A stretch of DNA of 64,000 nt from Pseudolabrys sp. (GTDB lineage: Bacteria; Pseudomonadota; Alphaproteobacteria; Rhizobiales; Xanthobacteraceae). The translations under genes were made by a program, and so were the position numbers. The notes beneath the pieces are model-generated. The model ran no database searches, was not told where the DNA came from, and was given only the letters and a program-made list of their open reading frames with translations. Each line of letters begins with the position of its first letter. Position 1 is the first letter of the stretch. Location: positions 1 through 64,000 of the forward strand of contig JAURVZ010000018.1 of assembly GCA_030655215.1 (NCBI GenBank). Reading direction: 5' to 3'. Positions 1 through 8,403 of this stretch are shown piece after piece.

Positions 1-138
1 AACGAAAGGAGATCGGCGGCCTTACCCGGCTAAGGGGCGGCCACATCATTTGTTCCGATGTTTAACCGGCCTAGCACGCCCGAATTAAGACAAAGCGCCG
101 CCACCTTCGCAAACTGGCGAAAAAGTGACCGCCTGCGC

Positions 139-753
139 TTACTGGTGCTGGACGATAACGGCGCTGCCGACGCTGACCCGCTCGTAAAGATCCTCGATCT
201 CGCCATTGACCAGGCGGAAGCAGCCTGACGACACCGCATGGCCGATCGTCTCCGGCGCATTGGTGCCGTGGATGCGGTACACGGTGGTGCCGATGTAAAG
301 CGCGCGGGCGCCCATCGGATTGCCCGGCCCGCCGGCCATGAAGCGCGGCAGGTAAGGCTGCCGCACGATCATCTCCGAAGGCGGCGTCCAGTCCGGCCAC
401 TCCGCCTTGCGCGTGATGCGATGCGTGCCGCCCCACTGGAAACCGTCGCGGCCGACGCCGATGGCGTAGCGCATCGCCGTCGTGCCGCTCATGATGAGAT
501 AAAGGAAGCGGTCGGCGGTGTTCACGATGATCGTGCCGGCCGGGTAGGCGCTGCGATAGAACACCGGATGGTGGCGATACTCGACCGGCAGTGAATCGGC
601 ATTGGCGGTGTTGTCGATGCCAGGCGCGGCATCGTTGATGGTCGGCTCCGGAATGCGATCGAAATTATCGGTCGCGGCCAGCGCGCCGTGCCACAGGCCC
701 ATGGTCGCAAGCATCGCCCACAGCAAAGCAGAACGGCAGCGCGATCCATGCAT
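139..753 (-). CDS. L,D-transpeptidase (YkuD/ErfK family), secreted
   Basis: Likely a periplasmic L,D-transpeptidase that forms peptidoglycan cross-links or attaches proteins to peptidoglycan. The 204-aa product starts with a positively charged and hydrophobic signal peptide (about residues 1-27, ending GALAATDN). The YkuD core includes the motif YRIHGTNAPET and the catalytic cysteine motif SSGCFRL near residue 177, with the active-site Cys inside it. The usual SHGC is SSGC here, a variant I believe is common in alphaproteobacterial members. I chose the ATG at 753 rather than the longer frame start at 789 because it places the signal peptide directly at the N terminus. The gene is monocistronic as far as can be seen and is followed upstream by a small ORF on the same strand. 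Confidence 0.88.
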   Translation of the reverse strand: MHGSRCRSALLWAMLATMGLWHGALAATDNFDRIPEPTINDAAPGIDNTANADSLPVEYRHHPVFYRSAYPAGTIIVNTADRFLYLIMSGTTAMRYAIGVGRDGFQWGGTHRITRKAEWPDWTPPSEMIVRQPYLPRFMAGGPGNPMGARALYIGTTVYRIHGTNAPETIGHAVSSGCFRLVNGEIEDLYERVSVGSAVIVQHQ

Positions 754-829
754 CGGCGTGTCTCCCGGAAAAGTTCCGCAGGAGACCACGGAGCGTCGTT
801 AGGGGCAACACACGGGAAACGCGTGGCGA

Positions 830-1033
830 TCAGGCGACGTGGCCGGGCTCGTCGTTCGGGAAGGTCTGTTCGGCCACGCCCTTGGTCATCGGCGCATCCG
901 GCAGATTCGGCGAACCGCGGGTGCCGCCGAGATCGTTGCGCGCGCGGTCGTCCTCGCTCGGGCGTTCTTCCGAGCCCGAACCATTGGGCTGCGGTGTCGG
1001 CGTGGTTTGCATTGGGATCGGCATTTTCGGCAT
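830..1033 (-). CDS. small Pro/Asp-rich hypothetical protein
   Basis: A 67-aa hydrophilic ORF of unknown function, starting MPKMPIPMQTTPTPQPNG and rich in Pro, Gly, Asp and Glu, with no predicted signal peptide, membrane segment or recognisable domain. A GAGGAC Shine-Dalgarno-like stretch lies about 9 nt upstream of the ATG at 1033. The composition suggests an intrinsically disordered protein. It sits divergently from the DUF763 gene and upstream of the L,D-transpeptidase on the same strand. Support is only the ribosome site and reading-frame bias, so it is tentative. Confidence 0.45.
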   Translation of the reverse strand: MPKMPIPMQTTPTPQPNGSGSEERPSEDDRARNDLGGTRGSPNLPDAPMTKGVAEQTFPNDEPGHVA

Positions 1034-1172
1034 GGCGCATGTCCTCAAGGGTGCGCGGACCAACGGCGCTGCGCCAGCGCAGTTCCTTGGTACGGGACCC
1101 GACATGCTGCGCTTGCATTCGCATGAGTCGCAGCCGACATAAGAGGCGAACCCGTCGAAGAGAAATCGCACA

Positions 1173-2483
1173 ATGGCCCGCAGGACCGGAGGCGCCGATC
1201 TGCCGCTGCATGGCGGCAGCGTGCCGAAATGGCTGGCCGACCGCATGACGCGCCTCGGCGCCGTCATGTCGCAGGCCATTGTGCATCATTACGGCCGCGA
1301 TGAACTGCTGCGCCGTCTCGCCAATCCGTTCTGGTTTCAATCCTTCGGCGCGGTGATGGGGATGGACTGGCACTCCTCCGGCATCACGACGAGCGTCATC
1401 GGCGCGCTGAAGCGCGGCCTGACGCCGTTGCAGGGCGAGCTTGGCATTCATGTCTGTGGTGGCCGTGGCAGTCATTCACGCAAGACACCGGGCGAGCTGA
1501 TCGCCATTGGCGATCGCGTCGGCATTGACGGCGCGGCGCTGGCGCAGTCGAGCCGGCTGGTCGCCAAGGTCGACAGCGCCGCGGTGCAGGACGGCTTCGA
1601 TCTCTATCTGCACGGTTTCTTCGTCACCGATGACGGCAAATGGGCGGTGGTGCAGCAGGGCATGAACGATGCGCGCAAATCGGCGCGGCGTTATCACTGG
1701 CTGTCCGAAGGCCTCACCAGCTTCGTTGACGATCCGCACGCGGCCATCGATGGCGACTCGCAAGGGCAGATCGTCAATCTCGCCGATCACCGCGCCAAGG
1801 CCTCGCGCGACGGCCAGCTCGATATTCTGTCATCGCTCGGGCCGGACCGGATCGCGCGCGAATTTGCAGCGCTGGAGCGCGGCGGTCTTTTGCTGCCGGA
1901 GCCGCAAGGGCAATTGCCGTTTCTCGTCATGCCCGGCCATCACGATGTGCGCCCGACCGACATCATCGCCCGCCGGCTGCATGGCAATCTTGCCGCTGCT
2001 GCCGACAACGGCCCGAAGGATTTCCCGTCGCTGCTGCTGACGCCGGGCGTCGGCGCCCGCACCGTGCAGGCCTTGGCCATGGTGGCGGAGGTCGTGCACG
2101 GCGCGCCGTTCCGCTTCTCCGATCCTGCGCGATTTTCAATCGCGCATGGCGGCAAGGACCGGCATCCCTATCCGGTGCCGATCAAGGTCTATGACGAGAC
2201 CATCCGTGTGCTGAAGTCGGCGGTGCAGAAGGCGAAGCTCGGCCGCGATGAAGAGCTCGCCGCGCTGCAGCGGCTTGATGCGCAGGCGCGTCAACTGGAG
2301 CGCACCGCGACCGGTCCGTCGGTCGAGCAATTGATCGCCGATGAGCGCTTGAAGTCGCACTCCTATGGCGGCCGTTCGGTGTTCGGCATCGAGCCGCCAC
2401 CCGAATCACGCATCGAAGAGGCGCCGGCGCAGCAGGATTTGTCGCTCAGTGACGCGCCGGGAAGGCCGATTCGACGGGCCTAA
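1173..2483 (+). CDS. DUF763 domain-containing protein
   Basis: A 436-aa cytoplasmic protein that matches my recollection of the DUF763 family, which occurs in both archaea and bacteria and has no established function. Family-like features are the start RTGGADLPLHGGSVPKWL, the segment YGRDELLRRLANPFWFQ, and the segment HVCGGRGSHSRKTPGEL around residue 95, all rich in Gly/His/Arg. The central part contains LPFLVMPGHHDV, followed by a helical, charged C-terminal third. No signal peptide or transmembrane segment is seen. An AAGAGA site lies upstream of the ATG at 1173. Possible nucleic-acid-related functions have been suggested for such families, but nothing here decides it. Confidence 0.8.
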   Translation: MARRTGGADLPLHGGSVPKWLADRMTRLGAVMSQAIVHHYGRDELLRRLANPFWFQSFGAVMGMDWHSSGITTSVIGALKRGLTPLQGELGIHVCGGRGSHSRKTPGELIAIGDRVGIDGAALAQSSRLVAKVDSAAVQDGFDLYLHGFFVTDDGKWAVVQQGMNDARKSARRYHWLSEGLTSFVDDPHAAIDGDSQGQIVNLADHRAKASRDGQLDILSSLGPDRIAREFAALERGGLLLPEPQGQLPFLVMPGHHDVRPTDIIARRLHGNLAAAADNGPKDFPSLLLTPGVGARTVQALAMVAEVVHGAPFRFSDPARFSIAHGGKDRHPYPVPIKVYDETIRVLKSAVQKAKLGRDEELAALQRLDAQARQLERTATGPSVEQLIADERLKSHSYGGRSVFGIEPPPESRIEEAPAQQDLSLSDAPGRPIRRA

Positions 2484-2484
2484 A

Positions 2485-2499
2485 GTGGTGCAAAACCAC
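2485..2499 (+). other. short hairpin after the DUF763 gene
   Basis: GTGGT and ACCAC arms flank a GCAAA loop immediately after the DUF763 stop codon. There is no T-tract, so if it ends transcription it would not be a standard intrinsic terminator. It may only stabilise the 3' end. Confidence 0.25.
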
Positions 2500-2626
2500 C
2501 GCAAGTGCAGCAAAATGTGCGCTTTATGTGCGTAAGCCCCGCGCCAAGCGCCAGATAGCTTGCATTAGCTGGCGAATCTCATAGTGGTCATGGACTGCGC
2601 ATTTTGCGCTTTAGGAGCACTTTCGA

Positions 2627-2965
2627 ATGGCAAAAGTAGCCGCAAAAGCCGCCACCGCAAAGGCGGCGCCCGCGAAACCGAAGGCCACGAAGCCGATCAC
2701 CACGAAGCACCTCGTGGCGACGCTCGCGGAACAGCACGAAATGACCAAGCGCGCCAGCCAGGACATGTTCGATGACCTGATTGCGATGATTACCAAGCAC
2801 CTCAAGAAGGGTGAGCGGGTCAAGATCGCCGGTCTCGGCATTCTCCAAGTTCGCAAGCGCGCCGCCCGCATGGGCCGCAACCCGGCCACCGGCGAAGCCA
2901 TCAAGATCAAGGCGTCGAAGAAGGTTGCCTTCCGCGCCGCCAAGGATCTCAAGGAAGCGATCTAA
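2627..2965 (+). CDS. HU/IHF-family DNA-binding protein
   Basis: A 112-aa nucleoid-associated protein of the HU/IHF superfamily that binds and bends DNA as a dimer. The N-terminal ~25 residues are a Lys/Ala-rich tail (KAATAKAAPAKPKA), followed by the HU fold: two N-terminal helices (HLVATLAEQHEMTKRASQD), the beta-strand entry KGERVKIAGLGIL, and the DNA-binding arm region with the characteristic RMGRNPATGE. The arm sequence and Pro are intact. The Lys/Ala tail is an extension relative to the ~90-aa classical HU and resembles extended HU-like proteins with disordered basic tails. An AGGAG site lies 9 nt before the ATG, and a strong intrinsic terminator follows. Confidence 0.93.
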   Translation: MAKVAAKAATAKAAPAKPKATKPITTKHLVATLAEQHEMTKRASQDMFDDLIAMITKHLKKGERVKIAGLGILQVRKRAARMGRNPATGEAIKIKASKKVAFRAAKDLKEAI

Positions 2966-2989
2966 TCGCTCTTTGACGTTTAGTGTTGC

Positions 2990-3026
2990 AAAGCCCCGCC
3001 GGGAAACCGGCGGGGTTTTTGTTTTT
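2990..3026 (+). terminator. intrinsic terminator of the HU gene
   Basis: A perfect 9-bp GC stem (CCCCGCCGG at 2994-3002 and CCGGCGGGG at 3007-3015) with a GAAA loop is followed by TTTTTGTTTTT. It lies 25 bp after the HU stop codon, a textbook rho-independent terminator. Confidence 0.92.
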
Positions 3027-3154
3027 CTTATCCCTCCCCTGAAAGGGGAGGGCGCCGTCGCGAAGCGACGGGGGTGGGGTCCTCTATCCATATAGCATCG
3101 CCCCACCCCGCTTGCTGACGCTCGCGACCCTCCCCGTGACCGGGGAGGGATAAG
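3027..3154. repeat. intergenic inverted repeat, family B (copy 1)
   Basis: A 13-bp outer inverted repeat, CTTATCCCTCCCC at 3027-3039 and GGGGAGGGATAAG at 3142-3154, encloses two further CCTCCCC/GGGGAGG hairpins and a GGTGGGG / CCCCACCCC pair. Similar elements occur at about 13541-13673 and 60276-60411. This looks like a dispersed palindromic element typical of intergenic DNA in this bacterial group; it carries no ORF. Confidence 0.8.
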
Positions 3155-3182
3155 AAAGTCGACGCACCTCTTAAAATCTATA

Positions 3183-3211
3183 TTGACATTTAATCCCAAC
3201 GCTAATATACC
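3183..3211 (+). promoter_or_regulatory. sigma70-like promoter in front of the structured region
   Basis: A perfect TTGACA at 3183-3188 is separated by 17 nt from TATACC at 3206-3211, in an AT-rich island inside otherwise GC-rich sequence. A start would be expected near 3217. No protein-coding gene follows closely, so the promoter points at the structured segment 3217-3640. Confidence 0.55.
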
Positions 3212-3216
3212 CTCTC

Positions 3217-3640
3217 TCGTCCTGCTCATCGAGGGGCGCTCTCATGAGGCGTCGTGATGGTGGAGCAGGGCGCGGCGCCCGCGGCTGTGCCTCGCAAGCA
3301 CGGACTCGGGAGGCCCGGGGTAGCTGTCCGTCCCCACTACGGGGGACTGCCTTCAATGGCTGGACGCGGAGTGGATGAAGGCGGGCGAAAGCCTGCCGGA
3401 TGAAGGGACCCAGGAGGGACCCGTCCACGCCCGGAAGCACAGCCCCCGGGACAGAAAAGCCGCCGTGGCGCGCCGAGAGGCGCCCGCATGCCGCGAATGG
3501 CATGCGGTACTTGCTACAAAGTCGCGCCGATCGGCGCGCCACTCCCTCGCTATTGCGAGGTTTGAGAAGGCAGACGCACCCGGCGTCTTCATAAAGAATA
3601 CGGGCGGCGGAGCGTTGGCTAAAGCCTCTCTTGCCCCCAC
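3217..3640 (+). ncRNA. candidate structured noncoding RNA or repeat element
   Basis: This ~420-nt stretch between the HU gene and gcdH has short overlapping ORFs in several frames, none with a convincing start, but contains an unusual density of strong hairpins. Examples are GTCCCC/GGGGAC at 3330-3347, GGCGGGC/GCCTGCC with a GAAA tetraloop at 3380-3397, the 9-bp CCGCATGCC/GGCATGCGG at 3484-3507, the 16-nt palindrome at 3523-3538, and CCTCGC/GCGAGG with a TATT loop at 3545-3560. A good sigma70-type promoter precedes it. I do not recognise it as RNase P RNA, tmRNA, SRP RNA or 6S RNA. Its similarity to segments that recur in other Rhizobiales genomes is only a vague recollection, so a dispersed repeat is the main alternative. 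Confidence 0.4.
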
Positions 3641-3657
3641 CCGATCCGGTCTATAAT
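3631..3657 (+). promoter_or_regulatory. putative gcdH promoter
   Basis: A perfect TATAAT at 3652-3657 is preceded by TTGCCC at 3631-3636 (15-nt spacer, slightly short). It would give a leader of roughly 38 nt before the gcdH ATG at 3702. Confidence 0.45.
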
Positions 3658-3701
3658 GACGGCCACACATATCCGTGGCGAAGTTCCCGAGGAGTCAGTC
3701 C

Positions 3702-4919
3702 ATGTCGCAGCCGGCCGAAAAGCACCAAGCGAAACCCGCAATGCTGAAGGACCGCGACTTCCAGTGGGAAGATCCGCTCGGCATCGAATTCGAGCTGACC
3801 GAAGAAGAGCGCATGGTCCGCGACACCGCGCGTGGCTTCGCCCAGGACTATTTGATGCCGAAGGTCACCGAGGCCTATCTCAACGAAACCCACGATCCGA
3901 ACAATCTCAAGGAAATGGGCAAGCTTGGGCTGCTTGGCCCGACGATTCCGGAAGAATACGGCGGGGCAGGCTTGGGCTATGTCGCTTACGGCCTGATCGC
4001 CCGCGAAGTCGAGCGCGTCGACTCGGGCTATCGCTCGACCATGTCGGTGCAGTCGTCGCTGGTCATGTATCCGATCTACGCCTACGGCACTGAAGCGCAG
4101 CGCATGAAGTATTTGCCCAAGCTCGCCAGCGGCGAAATGGTCGGCTGCTTCGGCCTGACCGAGCCGGACCACGGCTCCGATCCGGGCTCGATGGTGACGC
4201 GCGCCGAGAAGGTCGCCGGCGGCTACAAGCTGAACGGCGCCAAGACCTGGATTTCCAACGCGCCCTTCGCCGACATCGCCGTCGTCTGGGCCAAGCTCGA
4301 CAATGTCATTCGCGGCTTCGTTGTCGAACGCGGTATGAAGGGTTTCACGACGCCGAAGATCGAAGGCAAGCTGTCATTGCGCGCCTCGACCACTGGCGAA
4401 ATCGTTCTTGTCGATTGCGTCGTGCCGGAAGAGAATTTGCTGCCGAATGCCAAGGGCCTTGCCGGTCCGTTCGGCTGTCTCAACAATGCGCGTTACGGCA
4501 TTGCCTGGGGCGTGATGGGAGCGGCGGAATTCTGCTGGCACGCTGCGCGGCAGTACACGCTCGACCGCAAGCAGTTTAACCGGCCGCTCGCCGCCAACCA
4601 GCTGGTGCAGAAGAAGCTCGCCGACATGCAGACCGAGATCGCGCTCGGCACTGCCGGCGCGCTGCGTCTCGGCCGCATGCTGGAGCAGGGCCGCGCCGCC
4701 CCGCCGTCAATCTCGCTGATGAAGCGCAACAATTGCGGCAAGGCTTTGGACATCGCCCGCGTCGCCCGCGACATGCATGGCGGCAACGGCATCTCCGGCG
4801 AGTATCACGTCATGCGTCACGTCGCCAATCTCGAGACAGTGAATACGTATGAAGGCACGCATGACATTCATGCGTTGATCCTCGGCCGCGCGCAGACGGG
4901 GATCCAGGCTTTCTTTTAA
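3702..4919 (+). CDS. gcdH: glutaryl-CoA dehydrogenase
   Basis: An FAD-dependent acyl-CoA dehydrogenase that oxidatively decarboxylates glutaryl-CoA to crotonyl-CoA, a step in lysine, tryptophan and benzoyl-CoA-type aromatic catabolism. The 405-aa product keeps long runs shared with the human enzyme, including the substrate-carboxylate-binding Arg in [14 protein letters not shown] (about residue 110), the FAD motif [13 protein letters not shown], and the catalytic Glu in [16 protein letters not shown] (about residue 383). The start at 3702 is favoured by GAGGAG 7 nt upstream; an in-frame GTG at 3675 lacks such a site. The stop overlaps the convergent hydrolase gene by 4 nt. No electron-transfer flavoprotein genes are adjacent. 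Confidence 0.97.
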   Translation: MSQPAEKHQAKPAMLKDRDFQWEDPLGIEFELTEEERMVRDTARGFAQDYLMPKVTEAYLNETHDPNNLKEMGKLGLLGPTIPEEYGGAGLGYVAYGLIAREVERVDSGYRSTMSVQSSLVMYPIYAYGTEAQRMKYLPKLASGEMVGCFGLTEPDHGSDPGSMVTRAEKVAGGYKLNGAKTWISNAPFADIAVVWAKLDNVIRGFVVERGMKGFTTPKIEGKLSLRASTTGEIVLVDCVVPEENLLPNAKGLAGPFGCLNNARYGIAWGVMGAAEFCWHAARQYTLDRKQFNRPLAANQLVQKKLADMQTEIALGTAGALRLGRMLEQGRAAPPSISLMKRNNCGKALDIARVARDMHGGNGISGEYHVMRHVANLETVNTYEGTHDIHALILGRAQTGIQAFF

Positions 4920-5755
4920 AAGCCGATGGCCTGCGTTTGCCGCGCCAGTTCGACAACGCGCAATGTCATCGCGCTGTTGGCATCGGGCAGCGGATCGAGC
5001 ACGGTGAAGTGGTTGGCGCCGGCAATGGCTTCGTAACGCGTCTGCGCCGAGCCTTGCCAGACTTCAGCAATCGTCTTGCTCTGGCGCAGAAATTCGGACG
5101 ACTCGATGCCGCCAACAACGGCGTCGAGCGTGCGGCCGATCGGCACTTGCCAATAAAGCGGTGACACGTCGTTGGCTGACTTCTCGTCAAGCTTGAGATC
5201 GGCATTGACGGAAGTCTGCGTCAGCGGCGACAGATCGAACACGCCGGAAATCGCGTAGGCGGCGGGCACAAGATCATTCGGCGCGGTCGGATCAAGCGTG
5301 GTCCATTCGGTCGCGACCATGCAGGCCGACAAATGTCCGCCGGCCGAATGGCCATAAACCGTGATGCGCTTCTTGTGCGTGTGCCACAGCTTCAACACGG
5401 CTGCGCGCATCTGCTCGATGATCGTGGCGATCGACACGTTCGGCGCGAGATCGTAACCGACAACCGCAACATCGACTCCATGCGCATTGGCGCCTTGCGC
5501 CATATGGCTGAACATTTTCGGATCGAGCGTTCGCCACCAGCCGCCGTGAATGAACATGGCCAGCGGCGCGTCGGCATCCTTGCCGGGAAAGAAATCGATG
5601 GTCTGGCGTGGCGAGGAACCATAGGAAATGCCGAGCGTCGCGCCTTTCGCGGCGGCGCGGTAGGCGTCGGTTTCGCGCTGCCAGCGGGCGAAGACCTCCG
5701 GATGTTCCGGCACGCGGGCGCGGTTGTCATATTCTTTTTCGTAATCGATGGTCAT
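4916..5755 (-). CDS. alpha/beta hydrolase (arylformamidase/esterase-like)
   Basis: A 279-aa alpha/beta-hydrolase with the oxyanion-hole motif FIHGGWW (about residues 71-77) and the nucleophile elbow GHSAGG (about residues 134-139); the catalytic His is probably in [13 protein letters not shown] near the C terminus. HGGWW plus GHSAGG is typical of the kynurenine formamidase/arylformamidase-like esterase group, which hydrolyses N-formylkynurenine or small esters. No tryptophan-pathway gene is adjacent except possibly gcdH, whose substrate can come from tryptophan, so formamidase is plausible but unproven. The ATG at 5755 is chosen over longer in-frame starts because homology-like sequence begins there and it avoids overlap with the divergent mmcB gene. 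Confidence 0.82.
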   Translation of the reverse strand: MTIDYEKEYDNRARVPEHPEVFARWQRETDAYRAAAKGATLGISYGSSPRQTIDFFPGKDADAPLAMFIHGGWWRTLDPKMFSHMAQGANAHGVDVAVVGYDLAPNVSIATIIEQMRAAVLKLWHTHKKRITVYGHSAGGHLSACMVATEWTTLDPTAPNDLVPAAYAISGVFDLSPLTQTSVNADLKLDEKSANDVSPLYWQVPIGRTLDAVVGGIESSEFLRQSKTIAEVWQGSAQTRYEAIAGANHFTVLDPLPDANSAMTLRVVELARQTQAIGF

Positions 5756-5807
5756 GGGGGTGATCTCTTGCTGACGCCGAAATGTTCTTCGGCTAGCGTA
5801 CATCATC

Positions 5808-6293
5808 ATGTCGTTCAGCACCAAACCGACACTTGTGCCCATCGACGGCCGTCAGTCGCAGACGGCGCTCGCCGTCGCGCGGGGCACGGCGCGGCTGTTG
5901 CACGCGCATGGTTTCACGGTAGTCAGCGAGTTACCGTTGCCGTCAGGGCGGCGCGCCGATCTGACCGCGCTCGACTCAAGCGGCACGATCTGGATCGTCG
6001 AAATCAAATCATCGATTGCGGATTTTCGCGCCGACCAGAAATGGCAGGATTATCGCGCCCATTGCGACCGGCTGTTCTTCGCCACGTCGCAGGATGTGCC
6101 GTGCGAGATTTTTCCGCCCGACACCGGCCTGATTGTCGCCGATGCCTTCGGCGCCGAATTTCACTGCGAGGCGCCGGAGCATCGGCTCGCCGCAGCGACA
6201 CGCAAATCAATGATGCTGTTATTCGCGCGCGCGGCCGCTATGCGGCTGCAGTCGCTTATCGATCCGGCCGGACCCTACGAGGGAATGGATTAG
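5808..6293 (+). CDS. mmcB: MmcB family DNA repair protein
   Basis: A 161-aa protein of the MmcB family, which is restricted largely to alphaproteobacteria and linked to DNA-damage tolerance in Caulobacter. It shows a PD-(D/E)XK-nuclease-like core: GRRADLTALDSSGTIWIVEIKSS supplies the Asp and the E-x-K triad (about residues 50-66), followed by FRADQKWQDYRAHCDRLFFA. The hydrolytic activity is inferred from the fold only. It is divergent from the hydrolase gene with 52 bp between, and its 3' end overlaps the convergent regulator gene by 4 nt. Confidence 0.88.
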   Translation: MSFSTKPTLVPIDGRQSQTALAVARGTARLLHAHGFTVVSELPLPSGRRADLTALDSSGTIWIVEIKSSIADFRADQKWQDYRAHCDRLFFATSQDVPCEIFPPDTGLIVADAFGAEFHCEAPEHRLAAATRKSMMLLFARAAAMRLQSLIDPAGPYEGMD

Positions 6294-6868
6294 CGCGGCG
6301 CCCTTTTGGCCAGAATGCGCTGCAACGTGCGGCGATGCATGTTCAGCCGGCGCGCGGTTTCCGAAACATTGCGGCCGCACAGTTCATAGATGCGCTGGAT
6401 GTGTTCCCAACGCACGCGGTCGGCCGACATCGGATTTTCCGGCGGTTCGATCTTGGTGTTCTCATGCGCCAGCAAAGCGGCGAGCACGTCATCTGCATCA
6501 ACCGGCTTGGCGAGATAATCGACCGCGCCGAGTTTCACCGCGTTCACGGCGGTGGCGATGTTGCCATAGCCGGTGAGGATGATGCCGCGCGCTTCCGGAC
6601 GATGGCGCTTCAGCGCCGAGATGACGTCGAGGCCGTTGCCGTCGCCAAGCCGCATGTCGACAACGGCGAAAGCGGGCGCAGATTTCTCGACCTGCAACAA
6701 ACCTTCGGCAACCGATTCAGCAGTCGTCACGGTGAAGCCGCGCTGTTCGAGCGCCTTGGCCAGACGCTGCAAAAACGACTTGTCGTCCTCGACCACGAGC
6801 ACAGTGCGTTCACCGGCATAATCGATGACGACAGGGGGTTCGACAGTTTCATTCACGGCAAGGTTCAC
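6290..6868 (-). CDS. regA: ActR/PrrA/RegA-type redox response regulator
   Basis: A 192-aa two-component response regulator of the RegA/PrrA/ActR group that globally controls redox-dependent genes (respiration, carbon and nitrogen fixation). The receiver domain (about residues 20-140) has the acidic pocket VVEDD, the phospho-acceptor Asp71 in VVDMRLGDG, the Thr in ILTGYG, and the Lys in YLAKPVDADD. A linker rich in Pro leads to a Fis-type helix-turn-helix, NVSETARRLNMHRRTLQR (about residues 167-184), almost invariant in this family. It lies downstream of its cognate kinase gene on the same strand, 81 bp apart. Confidence 0.94.
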   Translation of the reverse strand: MNLAVNETVEPPVVIDYAGERTVLVVEDDKSFLQRLAKALEQRGFTVTTAESVAEGLLQVEKSAPAFAVVDMRLGDGNGLDVISALKRHRPEARGIILTGYGNIATAVNAVKLGAVDYLAKPVDADDVLAALLAHENTKIEPPENPMSADRVRWEHIQRIYELCGRNVSETARRLNMHRRTLQRILAKRAPR

Positions 6869-6949
6869 TGTTACAGCCTGTTTGTTGTTTCGGGAGCCAT
6901 TCTAGCGTGCATATTGCGCTTAAACAAATGCGGTTCGACTGCGGCGATT

Positions 6950-8296
6950 TCAAGTCGGGGCAAAACGCAGCAGCCGCTCGAATTCCTTGCGATTCCACTG
7001 CAAAATGATGATCGCGCCGTGCAGCGGAGCTACGCGGTTGGAAAAGGTCAATTTTGCGCCGGATCGCTCTAGCAGCGTTTTGGCGATGAAGAAGCCGAGG
7101 CCGAGGCCGCTCGGCTCGTCCTCATCGTCCTTGTTCTTGCCCGGCTTGCGGCGGCGACTGGTGACGTAAGGCTCGCCGACGCGGTCGAGAATATCGGGCG
7201 CAAAGCCCGGCCCGTCATCGCTGATCGATACCTCAATGGTCTCGCTGTCCCACTGCGCGACGACGTCGACGTGATAAGCGGCAAAATCGACGGCATTCTC
7301 CAGCAGATTGCCGAGGCCGTAGAGGATCGCCGGGTTGCGCGCGCCGACAGGCTCCGACGAGCGATCATCAGGCACGCTGACTGTAATGCCGACACCGAAG
7401 TCGCGGTGCGGCGCGACGACCTCTTCAATCAGTGAGGTCAGCGGCGTGCGGTCGAACGGTTCGCCGCTCGACGACAGTTCTGTGATTTTCGCAAGAATGT
7501 CGCGGCAGCGCGTCGCCTGCGAGCGCAACAGCCGCACGTCTTCGCCATGCGGCGCGTCAGCGGGAATAGCGTTTTCCAGCTCTTTGGCGATGACCGAAAT
7601 GGTCGACAGCGGCGTGCCGAGTTCATGCGCGGCGGCGGCGGCGAGACCATCGAGCTGCGACAGATGTTGCTCGCGCGTCAGCACCAGTTCGGTGGCGGCG
7701 AGCGCATCAGCAAGCTGGCGGGATTCTTCCGTAATCTGCCACGCATAGACGCCGATGAAGCCGATCGCCAAAAGGATCGAGAGCCAGACGCCCATCATGT
7801 AAATCGGCGCCAGAACAAGCGGGTCTTCATTGTCCCACGGCAGCGGGTAATGCACGAAGACCAGCACGGTGGCGCAGGCGACCGCAAAGCTGCCGAGCAT
7901 GATGGTGAAGCGCGGCGGCAGCGCAGTCGCGGACAGCAGCACCGGGCCGAGGAACAGGAACGAGAACGGGTTCTGCAAGCCGCCGGTCAGGAACAGCAGC
8001 ACCGCCAGTTCCGCAATATCGAAGGCCAGCAGCCAGGCGGCGCGATCCGGTTCCAGACGTTGGGTGAGGTGGAAGCGCAGCCGCAGTGCAATGTTCAGCC
8101 AGGCCGACAGCGCAATGACGGCGAGACAGGCCCAGATCGGCAGCGGGAATTCGAGCCCGATATAGACCACGAGCACAGCGGTGCTCTGGCCGACGACGGC
8201 GAGCCAGCGCAGCCGCACGAGCGTGTCGAGGCGCACGTTGCGGCGGGGATGCAGATTGCGGCGCGGGGGATTGTCTACAAGGCGGAAGGTCGGCAT
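6950..8296 (-). CDS. regB: ActS/PrrB/RegB-type redox sensor histidine kinase
   Basis: A 448-aa membrane histidine kinase that senses redox state through quinone binding and a reactive cysteine and phosphorylates RegA. It has about six N-terminal transmembrane segments (residues ~25-190) carrying the quinone-site-like motif GGLQNPFSFLFLGPV, the H-box AAAHELGTPLS near residue 223, the redox-active Cys in ATRCRDIL near residue 262, the N-box GNLLENAVDFA, and glycine boxes SDDGPGF and GLGLGFFIAKTLL. All signature residues of RegB are present. A basic/acidic insert (KPGKNKDDEDE) lies between the last two boxes. Transcribed before regA. Confidence 0.94.
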   Translation of the reverse strand: MPTFRLVDNPPRRNLHPRRNVRLDTLVRLRWLAVVGQSTAVLVVYIGLEFPLPIWACLAVIALSAWLNIALRLRFHLTQRLEPDRAAWLLAFDIAELAVLLFLTGGLQNPFSFLFLGPVLLSATALPPRFTIMLGSFAVACATVLVFVHYPLPWDNEDPLVLAPIYMMGVWLSILLAIGFIGVYAWQITEESRQLADALAATELVLTREQHLSQLDGLAAAAAHELGTPLSTISVIAKELENAIPADAPHGEDVRLLRSQATRCRDILAKITELSSSGEPFDRTPLTSLIEEVVAPHRDFGVGITVSVPDDRSSEPVGARNPAILYGLGNLLENAVDFAAYHVDVVAQWDSETIEVSISDDGPGFAPDILDRVGEPYVTSRRRKPGKNKDDEDEPSGLGLGFFIAKTLLERSGAKLTFSNRVAPLHGAIIILQWNRKEFERLLRFAPT

Positions 8297-8403
8297 GGGC
8301 GCAGTCTAGCCCTTTGGCAGGACCCATACCAATTGCGCACAAGGTCGCGTCTGGCGCTTGCGTGGGCCTTGCGATTCTTGTTGGGGCGCGGCACATCTGA
8401 TCC

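Noticed and set aside
3027-3154. Could the palindromic repeat elements be CRISPR arrays or IS ends?
   Set aside because: There are no regular spacers, no cas or transposase genes, and each element is a single hairpin pair rather than repeated units.
3217-3640. RNase P RNA, tmRNA, SRP or 6S RNA in the structured region
   Set aside because: None of their conserved core sequences was found (for instance the RNase P GAGGAAAGUCC segment or a tmRNA tag reading frame).
3675-3701. Upstream GTG start for gcdH
   Set aside because: No ribosome site; ATG at 3702 has GAGGAG at good spacing.
5333-7072. Plus-strand 579-aa ORF crossing the hydrolase, mmcB and regA regions
   Set aside because: It crosses several well-supported genes in other frames and has no motif or plausible start.
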